From Lachnospiraceae bacterium (GTDB lineage: Bacteria > Bacillota > Clostridia > Lachnospirales > Lachnospiraceae): 6,815 bases of DNA. Made by a program: the position numbers and the translations under genes. The DNA lies in the NCBI GenBank assembly GCA_900754855.1, contig CAAEEI010000041.1, positions 1 to 6,815 on the forward strand, written 5' to 3'. How positions within the stretch are numbered: the first letter of the stretch is position 1; the number at the start of each line of letters is the position of its first letter. Positions 4,802 through 6,815 of this stretch are shown one piece after another. Below the pieces are notes generated by a model. That model searched no databases. It had not been told where the DNA came from and saw only the letters and a program-made list of their open reading frames with translations.

Positions 4802-6427
4802 TTACATCATACCCATGCCACCGCCTGCTGGCATTGCTGCGGCAGGATTTTCTTCTTTAATATCTGCGACTACAGATTCTGTCGTCAGTAAGGTAGATGC
4901 TACACTTGTCGCATTCTGTAAAGCGCTTCTGGTTACTTTTGCCGGATCAATGATACCGTATTCGACCATCTTCACGTAGCTTTCGGACAATACGTCAAAA
5001 CCGGTTCCTTCTTCGCTCTCATATACTTTATTGATAATTACGGAACCTTCCAGTCCTGCATTGGCTGCAATGTGGAATAATGGAGCTTCCAGCGCTTTTA
5101 ATACGATCTCAGCGCCAGTTTTTTCATCGCCGGATAAAGCGGCTGTCATTTCTTTTACTTTCTTTGCCGCATGGATATATGCAGATCCACCACCGGAAAT
5201 GATACCTTCTTCCACAGCGGCTTTTGTAGCTGCCAGAGCATCTTCCAGACGCAGTTTTGCTTCTTTCATTTCTGTCTCTGTAGCTGCACCTACGCGGATT
5301 ACCGCTACGCCACCGGACAGTTTAGCCAGTCTTTCCTGTAATTTTTCTTTATCAAATTCAGAAGTTGTTGTTTCCAACTGATTCTTAATCTGACCGATTC
5401 TTGCAGTGATTGCTTCTTTTTCACCCATGCCGTCAACGATCACCGTGTTTTCTTTTTCTACTTTTACGGATTTAGCACGACCAAGCATATCCATTGTAGC
5501 GTCTTTCAGCTCAATGCCTACTTCTTCGGAAATCACTGTACCGCCGGTAAGGATTGCAATATCTTCCAGCATAGCTTTTCTTCTGTCGCCATAACCAGGA
5601 GCTTTTACGCCGACAACAGAGAATGTTCCTCTTAATTTATTCACGATCAGTGTAGTCAGCGCTTCGCCTTCAATATCTTCAGCGATGATGAGAAGTTTGG
5701 CGCCGCTTTGTACGATCTGTTCCAGTAATGGAAGGATTTCCTGAATATTGCTGATTTTTTTATCGGTGATCAGGATATATGGATCTTCCAGTTCTGCGAC
5801 CATTTTTTCCATATCGGTTGCCATGTATGCGGAAATATATCCACGGTCAAACTGCATACCTTCCACCAGATCCAGTTCTGTCATCATGGTTTTGGATTCT
5901 TCAATGGTGATTACGCCATCTTTGGAAACTTTTTCCATAGCGTCAGCCACTAACTGACCAACTTCTTCGTCTCCGGCAGAGATAGAAGCTACTTTCGCAA
6001 TCTGTTCTTTACCGCCTACGTTCTGGCTCATCTGTCCGATTGCTTCTACTGCAGTATCTGTCGCTTTTTTCATTCCCTTTCTTAAAATGATCGGGTTAGC
6101 GCCTGCTGCCAGGTTTTTCATACCGGCATTGATCATTGCCTGTGCAAGAACTGTAGCCGTTGTTGTACCGTCACCGGCCACGTCATTGGTCTTGGTTGCC
6201 ACTTCTTTTACGATCTGTGCACCCATGTTTTCAAAAGCATCTTCCAGTTCGATGTCTTTTGCAATGGTTACACCATCGTTCGTAATCAATGGAGCGCCAA
6301 AGCTTTTATCTAAAACAACGTTACGTCCTTTCGGTCCCAGTGTTACACGAACAGTATCTGCTAACTGATTTACACCTGCTTCTAATGCTTTTCTGGCTTC
6401 TACGCCATATTTAATTTCTTTTGCCAT
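4802..6427 (-). CDS. groEL: Chaperonin GroEL (Hsp60)
   Basis: The full-length 541-aa 60-kDa chaperonin subunit, a cytosolic ATP-driven double-ring folding machine that works with GroES. The equatorial domain is at the two ends, with LGPKGRNVVLD (30-40), the ITNDGVTIAKDI motif (49-60; Asp51) and the nucleotide-binding VAGDGTTTATV (83-93; Asp86). The apical substrate-binding domain is central, around 190-375, with EGMQFDRGYISAYM. The family signature AAVEEGIISGGG and a C-terminal Gly-Met tail (GGGMGMM) are present. ATG at 6427 has AGGAGG (6436-6441) 8 bases upstream. It lies 87 bases downstream of groES with no terminator between, so the two form one transcript. Nothing appears truncated or altered. 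Heat-shock control elements such as CIRCE would lie upstream of groES, outside the window. Confidence 0.99.
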   Translation of the reverse strand: MAKEIKYGVEARKALEAGVNQLADTVRVTLGPKGRNVVLDKSFGAPLITNDGVTIAKDIELEDAFENMGAQIVKEVATKTNDVAGDGTTTATVLAQAMINAGMKNLAAGANPIILRKGMKKATDTAVEAIGQMSQNVGGKEQIAKVASISAGDEEVGQLVADAMEKVSKDGVITIEESKTMMTELDLVEGMQFDRGYISAYMATDMEKMVAELEDPYILITDKKISNIQEILPLLEQIVQSGAKLLIIAEDIEGEALTTLIVNKLRGTFSVVGVKAPGYGDRRKAMLEDIAILTGGTVISEEVGIELKDATMDMLGRAKSVKVEKENTVIVDGMGEKEAITARIGQIKNQLETTTSEFDKEKLQERLAKLSGGVAVIRVGAATETEMKEAKLRLEDALAATKAAVEEGIISGGGSAYIHAAKKVKEMTAALSGDEKTGAEIVLKALEAPLFHIAANAGLEGSVIINKVYESEEGTGFDVLSESYVKMVEYGIIDPAKVTRSALQNATSVASTLLTTESVVADIKEENPAAAMPAGGGMGMM

Positions 6428-6514
6428 GTCAAATTCCTCCTGCTCTGAACTGCTTTTCCTTTTAATCGTCTACAGTTATTTTCCCTTTTCACAAACGTAA
6501 CTCTGCTGTTCTTC

Positions 6515-6787
6515 CTATTCTACAACAGCTAAGATGTCACTCTGTTTTACGATGATGTACTCTTCTTCGCCCATTTTTACGTTTGTTCCTGCATATTTAG
6601 AATAAATCACTTTCTGTCCTGTGGTTACTTCCATTTTTACTTCTTCTGTACCAGGACCAACAGCAACAACTTCTGCTTCCTGCGGTTTCTCCTGGGCGGA
6701 GCTTGTCAGAATAATACCTGTTTTTGTCTTTGTTTCAGCCTCAAGCTGTTTTAATACTACGCGATCTGCTAAAGGTACTAACTTCAT
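6515..6787 (-). CDS. groES: Co-chaperonin GroES (Hsp10)
   Basis: A 90-aa subunit of the heptameric lid that caps GroEL and triggers encapsulation of the client protein. It shows the family opening PLADRVVLKQLE, the GroEL-binding mobile loop TKTKTGIILTSSA (about 19-31), then EKPQEAEVVAVGPG, YSKYAGTNVKMGEEEYIIVK and the C-terminal SDILAVVE. Compared with Bacillus GroES (94 aa), the roof-hairpin segment after VAVGPG is about five residues shorter; the remainder aligns without gaps. ATG at 6787 has AGGAGG (6795-6800) 7 bases upstream, confirming the start. It is the first gene of the groES-groEL operon visible here; only 28 bases upstream are in the window, so the promoter is not seen. Confidence 0.98.
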   Translation of the reverse strand: MKLVPLADRVVLKQLEAETKTKTGIILTSSAQEKPQEAEVVAVGPGTEEVKMEVTTGQKVIYSKYAGTNVKMGEEEYIIVKQSDILAVVE

Positions 6788-6815
6788 AATATTGCCTCCT
6801 ATAAAAAAATTCTGC

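Noticed and set aside
6788..6815. CIRCE element controlling groES
   Set aside because: The 28 bases upstream of groES contain only the ribosome site and an A/T run. The TTAGCACTC/GAGTGCTAA repeat, if present, is beyond the window.

Overview
The window looks like chromosomal DNA of a Lachnospiraceae-type member of the Clostridia (Bacillota). This rests on low-to-moderate GC, strong AGGAGG ribosome binding sites, tRNAs without encoded CCA, a Firmicutes-type GroES/GroEL pair, and small families common in gut Clostridia (HAAS/DUF1700 membrane protein, tandem-ACT protein, transglutaminase lipoprotein, M20D amidohydrolase, Eis-like GNAT). Genus cannot be fixed from the sequence alone. Every gene I accept is on the minus strand, so transcription runs from high to low coordinates.

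Layout in order of transcription. (1) groES (6787-6515) and groEL (6427-4802), the chaperonin operon; its control region lies beyond the right edge. A hairpin (4758-4773) and a terminator (4684-4726) follow it. (2) A putative promoter (4667-4639) precedes a four-gene cluster: tandem-ACT protein (4573-4190), transglutaminase-like lipoprotein (4174-3095), HAAS/DUF1700 membrane protein (3044-2607) and M20D amidohydrolase (2610-1396). Spacing is tight, and the last pair overlaps by ATGA. No terminator is visible after the amidohydrolase. (3) A perfect-consensus promoter with A-tracts upstream drives tRNA-Val(TAC) and tRNA-Met(CAT), which end at a clear intrinsic terminator (1110-1076). (4) A structured stretch of about 190 bases (1081-888) starts with a 17-bp inverted repeat and also carries a small open frame. 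It leads into ispF (866-309), which overlaps a GNAT acetyltransferase gene by GTGA; that gene runs off the left edge (312-1).

Functions are mostly housekeeping: protein folding, tRNA supply and the MEP isoprenoid pathway. The four-gene cluster combines ligand sensing or amino-acid binding (ACT), cell-surface activity (lipoprotein), a membrane adaptor (HAAS) and N-acyl or peptide hydrolysis (M20D), and no known pathway links them. I see no phage, transposase, CRISPR, defence or toxin-antitoxin system. The points most worth a second look are the structured element before ispF, the three-cysteine tail on IspF, and the composition of the four-gene cluster.
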